A stretch of 5,505 bases of DNA. It comes from Proteobacteria bacterium UBA1847. GTDB lineage: Bacteria > Pseudomonadota > Gammaproteobacteria > Steroidobacterales > Woeseiaceae. The position numbers and the translations under genes were made by a program. The notes under the pieces are model-generated. The model was given only the letters and a program-made list of their open reading frames with translations, had not been told where the DNA came from and ran no database searches. The stretch spans positions 1 through 5,505 of the forward strand of contig DDIP01000408.1 of NCBI GenBank assembly GCA_002338605.1. The letters are read 5' to 3'. The first letter of the stretch is position 1, and each line of letters opens with the position of its first letter. Below, piece by piece: positions 1 to 5,505 of this stretch.

Positions 1-1410
1 ATTATCGAGGCCGCGCAGGCGCTCTACCGTAACCATGATGTCGAGGCGATCTCTCGCTCGGATGCGGGGGCGATCAACCTGTCAAAAACCACCCAGGCGA
101 TCGATTCAGTCATTGATGGCGTCAAAGAGACCGATCGTAAGGCGATCTGCTTTGTCACCGGTGTGCCCGGCTCTGGCAAGACTTTAGCGGGTCTGAATAT
201 CGCCATCGAACGGCAAGGTGCGCACAAGGATGAACACGCGGTATTTCTCTCAGGCAATGGCCCGCTGGTGAAAGTTCTCAGAGAGGCGCTCGTCCGCGAC
301 AAGGTGGCGGCAGCAGAAGAGCAGGGCATCAAGATAACCAAGAAATCGGTGCGAACTGAGGCGCAGGAATTTATTCAACCGATTCACCATTTTCGTGACG
401 AGGCGTTGAAAGACCCGAACCCGCAGCCCGAACGCGTCGTCGTTTTTGACGAGGCGCAACGGGCGTGGACTAAGCATAAGGCCGTGGCCTTTATGCGGGG
501 AAGGGACAAGAACTCCGATTTCGACATGTCGGAGCCTGAGTTTTTAGTCAGCGTGATGGATCGGCATGCGGGCTATGCCGTGATCGTGTGCCTGATCGGG
601 GGTGGGCAGGAAATCAATACCGGCGAAGCAGGGCTGCCCGAATGGTTTGATGCCTTGGCCAGTAAGTTTCCAGATTGGGATGTCTTTGTGTCCGGCCAGC
701 TCGAAGCCTATGAATACAATCGAGGTGAAGACCTCTATGCCAAACTTGAACCGTCTCGTTTGACGGTGCTCAATGATTTGCATCTAGCGGTTTCTTTACG
801 CTCGTACCGTGCCGAAGTGGTGTCTGATTGTATTAAGGCGATCTTGGATAGAAACGAAGATGAAGCGCGTGAATACATCACAATGCTGCAGGGCCGTTAC
901 CCAATTGTATTGACGAGGAATTTGGATACAGCACGAAATTGGTTGCGTCAGCAGGCCAGGGGGACGGAACGATTTGGAATCGTTGCGTCCTCAGGTGCGC
1001 ACCGGCTGAAACCTTTGGGGTTGAATCTTAAGGCGGAGATCGACCCGGTTAACTGGTTTCTCGAAAACGATGAAGACGTGCGGTCCTCCTATTACTTAGA
1101 GGACGTTGCAACCGAATTTGATATTCAGGGCTTAGAACTCGATTGGGCGTGCGTCGCTTGGGATGGAAATTTTCGTTGGGGCGCCGACGATTGGATCTAT
1201 CAGAATTTCAAAGGCACGAAGTGGCAGAACATCAATAAGGAAGAGGGCCAGCTGTTCTTAAAGAATGCGTATCGAGTGCTTCTGACGCGGGCACGGCAGG
1301 GAATGGTGATCTTTATTCCAGAAGGATCGGAGGAAGATCCGACTCGTCACCACTCATACTTTGATGGAACATACGAATACTTGAAGAACCTTGGTTTGTC
1401 GGAAGTATAA
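1..1410 (+). CDS. DUF2075 / Schlafen group-3-like DNA/RNA helicase, 5' end missing
   Basis: The frame is open from the first base, so the gene starts outside the window; 469 codons are visible. Seen: Walker A GVPGSGKT at visible residues 54-61, Walker B VVVFDEAQ ending at about residue 153, a QGLELDW segment followed by VAWDG (motif V-like), and LTRAR at 428-432 (bases 1282-1296), the superfamily-1 motif VI with its arginine finger. This motif order and wording match DUF2075 (PF09848), a P-loop helicase/NTPase family related to the helicase domain of Schlafen proteins. The family is expected to couple ATP hydrolysis to work on nucleic acid in the cytoplasm; its substrate is not established. 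From memory, relatives of this subtype are about 600-650 residues, so perhaps 150-200 N-terminal residues are missing, where some members carry a nuclease-like domain. The gene ends 29 bases from the convergent CGNR gene. The family call is firm; the biological role is unknown. Confidence 0.9.
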   Translation: MIEAAQALYRNHDVEAISRSDAGAINLSKTTQAIDSVIDGVKETDRKAICFVTGVPGSGKTLAGLNIAIERQGAHKDEHAVFLSGNGPLVKVLREALVRDKVAAAEEQGIKITKKSVRTEAQEFIQPIHHFRDEALKDPNPQPERVVVFDEAQRAWTKHKAVAFMRGRDKNSDFDMSEPEFLVSVMDRHAGYAVIVCLIGGGQEINTGEAGLPEWFDALASKFPDWDVFVSGQLEAYEYNRGEDLYAKLEPSRLTVLNDLHLAVSLRSYRAEVVSDCIKAILDRNEDEAREYITMLQGRYPIVLTRNLDTARNWLRQQARGTERFGIVASSGAHRLKPLGLNLKAEIDPVNWFLENDEDVRSSYYLEDVATEFDIQGLELDWACVAWDGNFRWGADDWIYQNFKGTKWQNINKEEGQLFLKNAYRVLLTRARQGMVIFIPEGSEEDPTRHHSYFDGTYEYLKNLGLSEV

Positions 1411-1439
1411 AACCCTCTGGGAGCAATAACGTCAATCAG

Positions 1440-1967
1440 TCACGAGGAATCTCGTCTCCGCTTTTCTCGTACTCGGTACTTAGACCCACACGTTTTCGAG
1501 CACCATTTCGCTTGTGGTGGGCCGGCGAATAGCCTCTCGCATCCTTCCATCTGGCAGCGCCTTACTCGTTCTAACATTCCGCTGGTAAGGATTCTCGAGA
1601 ATTCGTTCGCCGCATATGCCTCTGGCGACGGCATTTTATCGAGGTCGGCGATATATCCGCATCTAGGATATCCAGTGTCCGTCGGCAGAAGGTCGTGCGG
1701 GAGCACGTATTGCGTAAAGCGGACATCCTTGATCGCGCTATTAAGGTCATCGAGAAAAGAGTCATCTACACCTTCTCTAAAATAGCGACTGACCCAATCG
1801 CGGATACTTGGCAAGACCTGATTCCAGGGCAATTTTTCCTTCGGATTGTTTTCCAGGTCGTCATTCACCGCAGCTAGAATTTCTGCAATATCAAAATTCC
1901 ATATATCGATCTTGCCCCTTTGTTTGGACAAAAAGACCTCTTTCCGATCGAGTAACGCTTTTTCCAT
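1440..1967 (-). CDS. CGNR-like zinc-knuckle protein, function unknown
   Basis: A 175-residue protein if started at the ATG at 1965-1967, chosen because AGGAG lies 5 bases upstream (1973-1977). An in-frame upstream start at 2039 would add 24 residues but would run across the GTAACGCTT repeats and has no comparable ribosome site. The C-terminus has Cys138-x4-Cys143 and Cys156-x3-Cys160, then GSKYRVREKRRR, which matches the CGNR zinc-finger pattern (C-x4-C, WCS, CG, basic tail). CGNR fingers usually sit at the C-terminus of putative transcription regulators, so nucleic-acid binding is likely. The first 130 residues are soluble and mostly helical in appearance, and I do not recognise a domain there; the usual ABATE domain is not evident. 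It is convergent with the helicase gene and divergent from the HNH gene. Autoregulation through the upstream repeats is possible but inferred. Confidence 0.8.
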   Translation of the reverse strand: MEKALLDRKEVFLSKQRGKIDIWNFDIAEILAAVNDDLENNPKEKLPWNQVLPSIRDWVSRYFREGVDDSFLDDLNSAIKDVRFTQYVLPHDLLPTDTGYPRCGYIADLDKMPSPEAYAANEFSRILTSGMLERVRRCQMEGCERLFAGPPQAKWCSKTCGSKYRVREKRRRDSS

Positions 1968-2018
1968 CAAAACTCCTACTTGAACGTGTAACGCTTTGTA
2001 TACTGTAATAAGCGTAAC
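1952..2018. repeat. GTAACGCTT half-sites forming a putative operator
   Basis: GTAACGCTT occurs exactly at 1952-1960 and 1988-1996 in direct orientation, each followed by another T, with starts 36 bases apart. At 2010-2018 AAGCGTAAC forms an inverted partner to the 1988 copy, matching in 8 of 9 positions with a 13-base spacer and half-site starts 22 bases apart, about two helical turns. The inverted pair lies just upstream of the CGNR-like gene, and the outer direct copy falls inside its first codons. This arrangement fits an operator for a dimeric repressor, possibly the CGNR-like protein itself. It could also be chance at this length. No convincing sigma-70 promoter was found beside it. Confidence 0.4.
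1973..1977 (-). promoter_or_regulatory. Shine-Dalgarno site of the CGNR-like gene
   Basis: On the minus strand AGGAG is followed by five bases (TTTTG) and then ATG. This is close to the consensus and decides the start at 1967 over the longer in-frame reading from 2039. Confidence 0.7.
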
Positions 2019-2090
2019 AAAGGCATGACGGGAGTTCAATCTTTAACCGACAGAAGTGAGGTTGTCAGCCTGGTTCACTTATATTCGAAA

Positions 2091-2094
2091 GAGG
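2091..2094 (+). promoter_or_regulatory. Shine-Dalgarno site before the HNH N-terminal fragment
   Basis: GAGG, within AGAGGGG, lies nine bases before the ATG at 2104. This supports 2104 rather than the upstream GTG at 2056 as the original start of the HNH gene. Confidence 0.5.
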
Positions 2095-2103
2095 GGTTTA
2101 GCA

Positions 2104-2268
2104 ATGTACAAATTCATCAAAGAGGGTGGCAAGAGCTCCAATGAGCTTTGGGAAACCGATCTAATAACTAGAAATCTCATTGACGATTACGAGCGCGAAA
2201 TAGAGAGTTGCTTACAGGGGCGAGGTTTACCGAGTTCGCGACAATGGCTCGATTTACCGCGAGCCTAA
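2104..2268 (+). pseudogene. Out-of-frame N-terminal part of the HNH endonuclease gene
   Basis: This frame starts at ATG 2104 behind a GAGG ribosome site and ends at TAA 2266-2268, giving 54 residues. The first 38 codons (to CAG 2215-2217) look like a normal acidic, helical N-terminus; the last 16 codons look like a wrong-frame tail. From 2219 onward the +1 frame instead reads GEVYRVRDNGSIYREPKEGG and continues without a stop into the HNH domain. That wording fits the strand-rich region expected just ahead of an HNH_3 domain. Skipping one G of the run at 2217-2220 joins the two parts into a single protein of about 353 residues. The simplest reading is a one-base insertion, genuine or a sequencing error. 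Programmed frameshifting is less likely because no classical slippery site is visible. A stand-alone small protein is possible but unsupported. Confidence 0.65.
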
Positions 2269-2290
2269 AGAGGGTGGCCGACGTCGCAGA

Positions 2291-3166
2291 TTGGATAGCA
2301 AGTGGACATTCGGACGACCCTGCAAATCAACGGGCTACATGAATCTAGCGGGGCAGAGGGTGCATCGTGTTGTGGCCTCGGCGTTTCATGGAAAAGCTCC
2401 GAGCGACCAGCACATCGTAGACCATATTGATACGAATCGGAGAAACAATCGTCCGGAAAATCTCCGATGGATAACTCGCCTCGACAATATCCTCATGAAT
2501 CCGATTACATTAAAGAGAATAGAGCTCTCTTATGGTTCTTTGGACGAGTTCCTCCAGAGCCCCTCGGAGCCTAAAGGTACAGGGCTCCCCAGAAACTACG
2601 AGTGGATGCGGACCGTCTCGAAACAGGAGGCGAAAGCAAGTCTGAGTAGGATTCAGAAGTGGGCAGACTCGGGAAGAACGCCGAGCGGTGGTCAGTTAGG
2701 CGAATGGCTTTTCAGTTCAAGGAAAACCGCAGCCGAATCTCCTACAGGTATAACAAAGAAATCGCTCACCCCAGGCGCATATCAAAGAAACTGGTGGTCG
2801 CCTACGGAATTTCCCTTGTGCCCCCACGGCCGTGGCGAAGATTCGTTGTACCTATACAGTGCGTCGCTTGCCCCTGGAGAAATATTCTGCCGAAGCAAGA
2901 TTGGAGTCTCGCGGGTTGTTATCGCGGAGTTGAGTGCTAACGGGCAAATTTCCGTTATCACGAAGCTTGACGGAAAGGCAGTAAAGGGGTTCGCCGTCGC
3001 GCTAGTCGTTCGCGAGCACGAATCAATAATTCATGAAAGTGGTGGAACCTTTTTCTCGTTAGAGGGCGCCGCAAAAGCGCATTGTAGACAGCTTGATGTT
3101 CCGGGCGCGGAATACTGTGAGCGAAACAACCTGCCATGGGGCGAGTCAATTGATGATTTCTGTTAG
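2291..3166 (+). CDS. HNH_3-type endonuclease, main part of a frameshifted gene
   Basis: Read from TTG 2291 it gives 291 residues, but the frame is open back to 2204 with no ATG, GTG or TTG before 2291, so this is probably the larger part of a gene that began at 2104. Near the N-terminus are VHRVVASAFHG (residues 24-34), VDHID (43-47) and RNNRPENLRW (51-60), the core of the HNH_3 family (PF13392): the His of VDHID and the conserved NN and NL residues form the metal-binding beta-beta-alpha fold that nicks or cuts DNA. Further on are NWWSPTEFPLCP and a C-terminal region with ESGGTFFSLEGA, which I recall in full-length members of this group; its function is unknown. Members are selfish homing-type nucleases or parts of mobile and defence regions. 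The gene is divergent from the CGNR gene. If translated only from 2291 the nuclease fold may survive, but activity is uncertain. Confidence 0.8.
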   Translation: MDSKWTFGRPCKSTGYMNLAGQRVHRVVASAFHGKAPSDQHIVDHIDTNRRNNRPENLRWITRLDNILMNPITLKRIELSYGSLDEFLQSPSEPKGTGLPRNYEWMRTVSKQEAKASLSRIQKWADSGRTPSGGQLGEWLFSSRKTAAESPTGITKKSLTPGAYQRNWWSPTEFPLCPHGRGEDSLYLYSASLAPGEIFCRSKIGVSRVVIAELSANGQISVITKLDGKAVKGFAVALVVREHESIIHESGGTFFSLEGAAKAHCRQLDVPGAEYCERNNLPWGESIDDFC

Positions 3167-3231
3167 GGCAGATCCCTAATGAAAAAGACCGAGACAAGTA
3201 GCGGCTTAGTGTGCTGCCGGACACGAAGAGA

Positions 3232-3612
3232 CTACCTATCAACGTCCCGCATCACATGCCCAAACGGCAACAACGCCACCTTCACCAACTTCATATGCTG
3301 CGCCGCAATCGGAAACCCAACAATCGTCAGCACAAAGAACGCCGCCAACAGCAAATGCATAATCGCCAACTCAAGCCCCGGCAAGATTATCCAAATAATA
3401 TTCATGATCAACGATATCGCCCCGCCCGGCGGTTCCGTTTCGCGTACCTTGCGACCAAACGGCGCGATGACACTGCCAGCCAGTCTGAAACACATCAGCC
3501 CAAACGGAATACCGATGATCGTGAGGCACAGCAAAATGCCACCCAATACGTAGCCGATGAAGATCAAGAATCCACCAAATACGAAGAACACCAGATTGCC
3601 CAGTAATGACAT
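3232..3612 (-). CDS. yccF: YccF-family inner membrane protein
   Basis: A 126-residue integral membrane protein with long hydrophobic stretches at about residues 7-35 and 66-104. It carries the YccF (DUF307, PF03733) motif twice: LTIIGIPFG...PFGRKV at 30-56 and LTIVGFPIA...PFGHVM at 95-121, a 65-residue period that shows the internal duplication typical of the family. It is shorter than E. coli YccF (about 148 residues), mainly in the linker and tail. Family members sit in the cytoplasmic membrane; a physiological role is not established. The start codon has only a weak purine-rich site (GGTGGG, about ten bases upstream). It lies downstream of the FKBP gene on the same strand, 154 bases away, so co-transcription is possible but unproven. 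Confidence 0.9.
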   Translation of the reverse strand: MSLLGNLVFFVFGGFLIFIGYVLGGILLCLTIIGIPFGLMCFRLAGSVIAPFGRKVRETEPPGGAISLIMNIIWIILPGLELAIMHLLLAAFFVLTIVGFPIAAQHMKLVKVALLPFGHVMRDVDR

Positions 3613-3614
3613 GA

Positions 3615-3770
3615 TCAGAAACCCACCTGCTCGCTGTTCGCGATCCTCACGTCGAGGATGATTTTTCCGCCGGTACCGACCACAACATCATGTCCGTCGA
3701 TGATCCCGACGCTTTTCCTCCGTACGTTGCGCCGTTGATGCAGTGGCTTGAAGCGTTTATAGCTCCCTAA
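3615..3770 (+). pseudogene. Possible C-terminal remnant of an alpha/beta hydrolase
   Basis: The 154-base gap between yccF and the FKBP gene contains a plus-strand frame of 51 codons ending at TAA 3768-3770. It includes FSAGTDHNIMSVDDPDAF followed by a helix ending in QWLEAFIAP. This resembles the end of alpha/beta hydrolases, where the catalytic histidine sits in a G-x-(D/G)-H-N turn followed by a D-P-x-x-F helix. A TGA at 3612-3614 closes the frame upstream, right at the yccF start, so no complete gene fits. The stop overlaps the FKBP stop on the other strand. A single ATG at 3690 would give only 26 residues. The opposite strand also has an open frame here, so protein-like wording may be coincidence. 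Confidence 0.25.
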
Positions 3771-4747
3771 CCCGGATTAACCTCAAGCAACTCACACTCA
3801 AAGATCAAACTATCGCCAGGCTTGATGACGCCACCAGGTCGCGGTGAATTGCCGTAGCCGAGTTCGCTCGGCATGTAGAGGATGATCTTTCCTCCAGCAC
3901 TGATTTTCGTCAGGCCCTCGCCAAATCCCTCCACGACCCCGTCGAGTCGGAACGTTGCCGGTGCGCCGCGATCGTAGGAGCTGTCGAACTGGGTGCCGTC
4001 GATCAAGGTGCCCTTGTAGTGCACGAGCACGCTATCGGTCAGGCTCGGTTTGTCACCCGTGCCGGGGTCGAGCACTTTGTAGTGCAGTCCCGACTCGCTA
4101 ATCTCAACATCGGGATCGTCAGCGAGTTTCGCGAAGAACGCCTTTCCGGCAGCAATGTTTTCAGCGGCTGCGGCCTCAGCCTCGCCAGCGGCGATCGCTT
4201 GCGCGGCGTCCATGCGCTCTTTCATGAACGCCTCAAAAGCAGGCATCTTCGCCTGGATAGCAGGATCAAGCTCGGTCGCACTTGCGCCTGCGATGAAACC
4301 TCTGGCTATGGTATCGGCATCGTCCGGGCCAAAGCCGAGCTGCTTAAGGCCGGTTTGAGCCACCATCACAAGACCGATTGCTCGCAAAGACTCGGTATCA
4401 ATCTCTGGGATCTCCTCGGCTCCGGCTTGCAGTGCTTCGGACCTGGCTTGCGCCTGGCCAAACGCAGCCTGCATGGCTGCTTGGTCCTGATCCTCGATAT
4501 TCATTGTTCCGCTCAGGCCCTTTTGCACTCCGTCAGCAACAGCTGCAATAGCCTCCTGATCCAACTCGAGGGACGCAAAGTTACCGCGCTGGGCGGTGAG
4601 ATAGCCGACCATCTCCTTCATCTCGGTCATCTCCGTCATTTCGGCTTGAGAGACTTCGGTGGCAGGGATCGTGTCCGCGTCTTGTCCCTGGCAGGCAGCG
4701 ATGAAGAGCAGAGCCAGGAGAACTGGCAGATGGGATATTTTGAACAT
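3767..4747 (-). CDS. FKBP-type peptidyl-prolyl isomerase, lipoprotein (FkpA/Mip type)
   Basis: A 326-residue protein from ATG 4745-4747. This start is chosen because it opens directly with a signal peptide ([19 protein letters not shown]) ending in a lipobox with Cys19; the in-frame upstream start at 4834 adds 29 residues that do not look like a signal. Gln follows the Cys, so outer-membrane sorting is expected, with the enzyme facing the periplasm. Residues about 35-225 form an FKBP_N-type helical dimerisation and linker region rich in Ala, Glu and Gln. Residues 238-323 are the FKBP_C domain: Tyr244, Phe254-Asp255, Phe266, Tyr298 (in ELGYG) and Phe316 match the prolyl-isomerase pocket. The usual pocket Trp is Phe275 here. 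It should catalyse cis-trans isomerisation of Xaa-Pro bonds and act as a periplasmic folding helper. A short [10 protein letters not shown] run follows the signal. It is divergent from the cupin gene; the ribosome site (AAGG, ten bases upstream) is modest. Confidence 0.92.
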   Translation of the reverse strand: MFKISHLPVLLALLFIAACQGQDADTIPATEVSQAEMTEMTEMKEMVGYLTAQRGNFASLELDQEAIAAVADGVQKGLSGTMNIEDQDQAAMQAAFGQAQARSEALQAGAEEIPEIDTESLRAIGLVMVAQTGLKQLGFGPDDADTIARGFIAGASATELDPAIQAKMPAFEAFMKERMDAAQAIAAGEAEAAAAENIAAGKAFFAKLADDPDVEISESGLHYKVLDPGTGDKPSLTDSVLVHYKGTLIDGTQFDSSYDRGAPATFRLDGVVEGFGEGLTKISAGGKIILYMPSELGYGNSPRPGGVIKPGDSLIFECELLEVNPG

Positions 4748-4921
4748 GTGGATGGGGCCTTCAGGGCATTCGGAAAAGAGGCAATAGGCTACCCGATTGT
4801 CTTGTTGAAACCCAGTCAGCCTAATCCTCAACATCCCGCATCAATCGGCGAAAGCGTACGAAAACCGATGAAGCTGCTAATCTTCGGTGTCACCAACAAC
4901 AATCCCCATAAGATGTCGCCA

Positions 4922-5284
4922 ATGAACATTCAATCCTTATCCGACCTTGTCTTTTTCGACCGGAACGAAGCGGAGTTCAGCGAATACGAAACGCCCGCGG
5001 AGAAATGTGTCCGCGGCAAGCCCATGCAACGGACGTGGCACCACTTCACCAGTAGCGACGACAGGTTTTTTGCCGGCATTTGGGAGGCGGAGCCGGGTTG
5101 CTGGAAGATCAAGTACACCGAAAACGAGTTTTGCCAGATCCTGAGCGGCCGCTCGATACTGCGCGATGCGACCGGCAAGGAAACCGAATTGAAGTCTGGC
5201 GACAACTTCGTCATCCCGGCCGGGTTCGAGGGCGAATGGGACGTCATCGAGACGACGCGCAAGATTTATGTTATTTACGAGTAG
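4922..5284 (+). CDS. Cupin_3 (DUF861) domain protein
   Basis: The conserved reading is 120 residues from ATG 4922 (MNIQSLSDLV), the usual length for small single-domain proteins of this group; in-frame ATGs at 4868 and 4913 would add 18 or 3 residues and are possible, as no start has a strong ribosome site. Seen: GKPMQRTWHHFT (32-43), FFAGIWEAEPGCWKIKYTE (49-67), EFCQILSG (69-76) and GDNFVIPAGFEGEW (93-106). These match the Cupin_3 family (PF05899), related to the ureidoglycine aminohydrolase fold. The metal-binding histidines of the classical cupin motifs are not present, with Glu69 and Glu104/Trp106 near those places, as is common in this family. The substrate is unknown; a small-molecule sensing or isomerase role is speculative. 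It is soluble and has no signal peptide. It lies 21 bases before the next plus-strand gene. Confidence 0.85.
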   Translation: MNIQSLSDLVFFDRNEAEFSEYETPAEKCVRGKPMQRTWHHFTSSDDRFFAGIWEAEPGCWKIKYTENEFCQILSGRSILRDATGKETELKSGDNFVIPAGFEGEWDVIETTRKIYVIYE

Positions 5285-5305
5285 TCGATGTAGCAAAGAG
5301 TGATC

Positions 5306-5505
5306 ATGGCCAGCCGACTACAAAAAGTACAAGAACTGTTCGAGCAAGCCGCGGGACTGCCGCCTGAGAAACGGCGTGAGTTCCTGCTGAAAACCGCCGG
5401 CGGCGACGAGACACTCATCACCGAAGTCGAAGTGCTGCTGCGCCACGACGCCGAGGCCAACGATTCGTTGTTTGTCTCGCTCGACGAGCAAGCGAGCGAC
5501 GCGTT
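5306..5505 (+). CDS. Probable N-terminus of a serine/threonine protein kinase, cut by right edge
   Basis: Sixty-six complete codons are visible from ATG 5306, preceded by AAGAG five bases upstream (5296-5300). The visible part is a helical module, RLQKVQELFEQAAGLPPEKR, then REFLLKTAGGDETLITEVE and VLLRHDAEAN. This pattern (helix with LF, PPEKR, a GD, EVE-x-LL, then an acidic Ala-rich linker) is the characteristic leader of large bacterial Ser/Thr kinases, often with TPR tails and near ECF sigma factors. The catalytic domain would begin beyond the window, so no kinase motif can be seen. The start follows the cupin stop by 21 bases, so the two may be co-transcribed. An in-frame GTG at 5300 is less likely because it overlaps the ribosome site. 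Confidence 0.6.
   Translation, partial: MASRLQKVQELFEQAAGLPPEKRREFLLKTAGGDETLITEVEVLLRHDAEANDSLFVSLDEQASDA

Noticed and set aside
163..165. GTG as the start of the DUF2075 gene
   Set aside because: It falls inside the Walker A motif and the same frame is open to the left edge with family-like residues, so the true start is outside the window.
2062..2085. Promoter-like TTGTCA and TATATT pair ahead of the HNH gene
   Set aside because: The hexamers are only 12 bases apart, too close for a sigma-70 promoter.
2056..2103. GTG-started extension of the HNH N-terminal fragment
   Set aside because: ATG 2104 has a well-placed GAGG ribosome site, and the upstream residues look like untranslated sequence.
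2119..2278. Exact 12-base direct repeat AAAGAGGGTGGC at 2119-2130 and 2267-2278
   Set aside because: Both copies encode K-E-G-G in their own frames with no longer similarity around them, so coincidence is the simplest explanation.
3167..3231. Terminator between the convergent HNH and yccF genes
   Set aside because: No GC-rich hairpin with a T run could be found by eye in this 65-base gap.
3615..3766. Minus-strand open frame ending just before yccF
   Set aside because: It has no good start or ribosome site, no recognisable family, and is probably the shadow of the plus-strand frame or intergenic sequence.
4019..4867. Long plus-strand reading frame running through the FKBP gene into the cupin gene
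   Set aside because: It is antisense to a clearly coding lipoprotein FKBP gene, and its residues do not resemble a protein until the cupin start.

Overview
The window suggests a proteobacterium, probably a gammaproteobacterium. The grounds are a lipoprotein FKBP-type prolyl isomerase of the FkpA/Mip type, a YccF-family membrane protein, a DUF861-type cupin, and the start of what looks like a large Ser/Thr kinase gene. This is inferred from gene families only; no rRNA or other taxonomic marker is present. No tRNA, rRNA, CRISPR array or complete insertion sequence was seen.

Left half (1 to about 3170): an accessory block. It holds (i) the C-terminal two thirds of a DUF2075 (Schlafen group-3-like) P-loop helicase/NTPase, cut by the left edge; (ii) convergent to it, a small protein with a C-terminal CGNR-like zinc knuckle, read from a strong Shine-Dalgarno and preceded by GTAACGCTT half-sites that look like an operator; and (iii) divergent from that, an HNH_3-type endonuclease gene whose N-terminal part is one frame off from the rest, with the break at a four-G run near 2217-2220. 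A helicase, a possible DNA-binding regulator and a nuclease side by side resemble a mobile or defence-type cargo region. The three genes are not one operon, so a joint system is a hypothesis.

Right half (about 3170 to 5505): ordinary chromosomal genes. On the minus strand are yccF, with a clear internal duplication, and an FKBP lipoprotein gene upstream of it. Between them, on the plus strand, lies a 51-codon reading frame resembling the last part of an alpha/beta hydrolase, possibly a gene remnant. Divergent from the FKBP gene is a small cupin protein, followed 21 bases later by the start of a probable Ser/Thr kinase gene that runs off the right edge. Hand counts of single lines give 24/60 G+C at 1921-1980 in the accessory block and 35/60 at 4201-4260 in the FKBP gene. 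This fits different origins but is only a spot check.

Most notable points: the broken HNH gene, the poorly characterised CGNR-like protein with its putative operator, and the DUF2075 helicase beside them. Nothing seen proves a new system.
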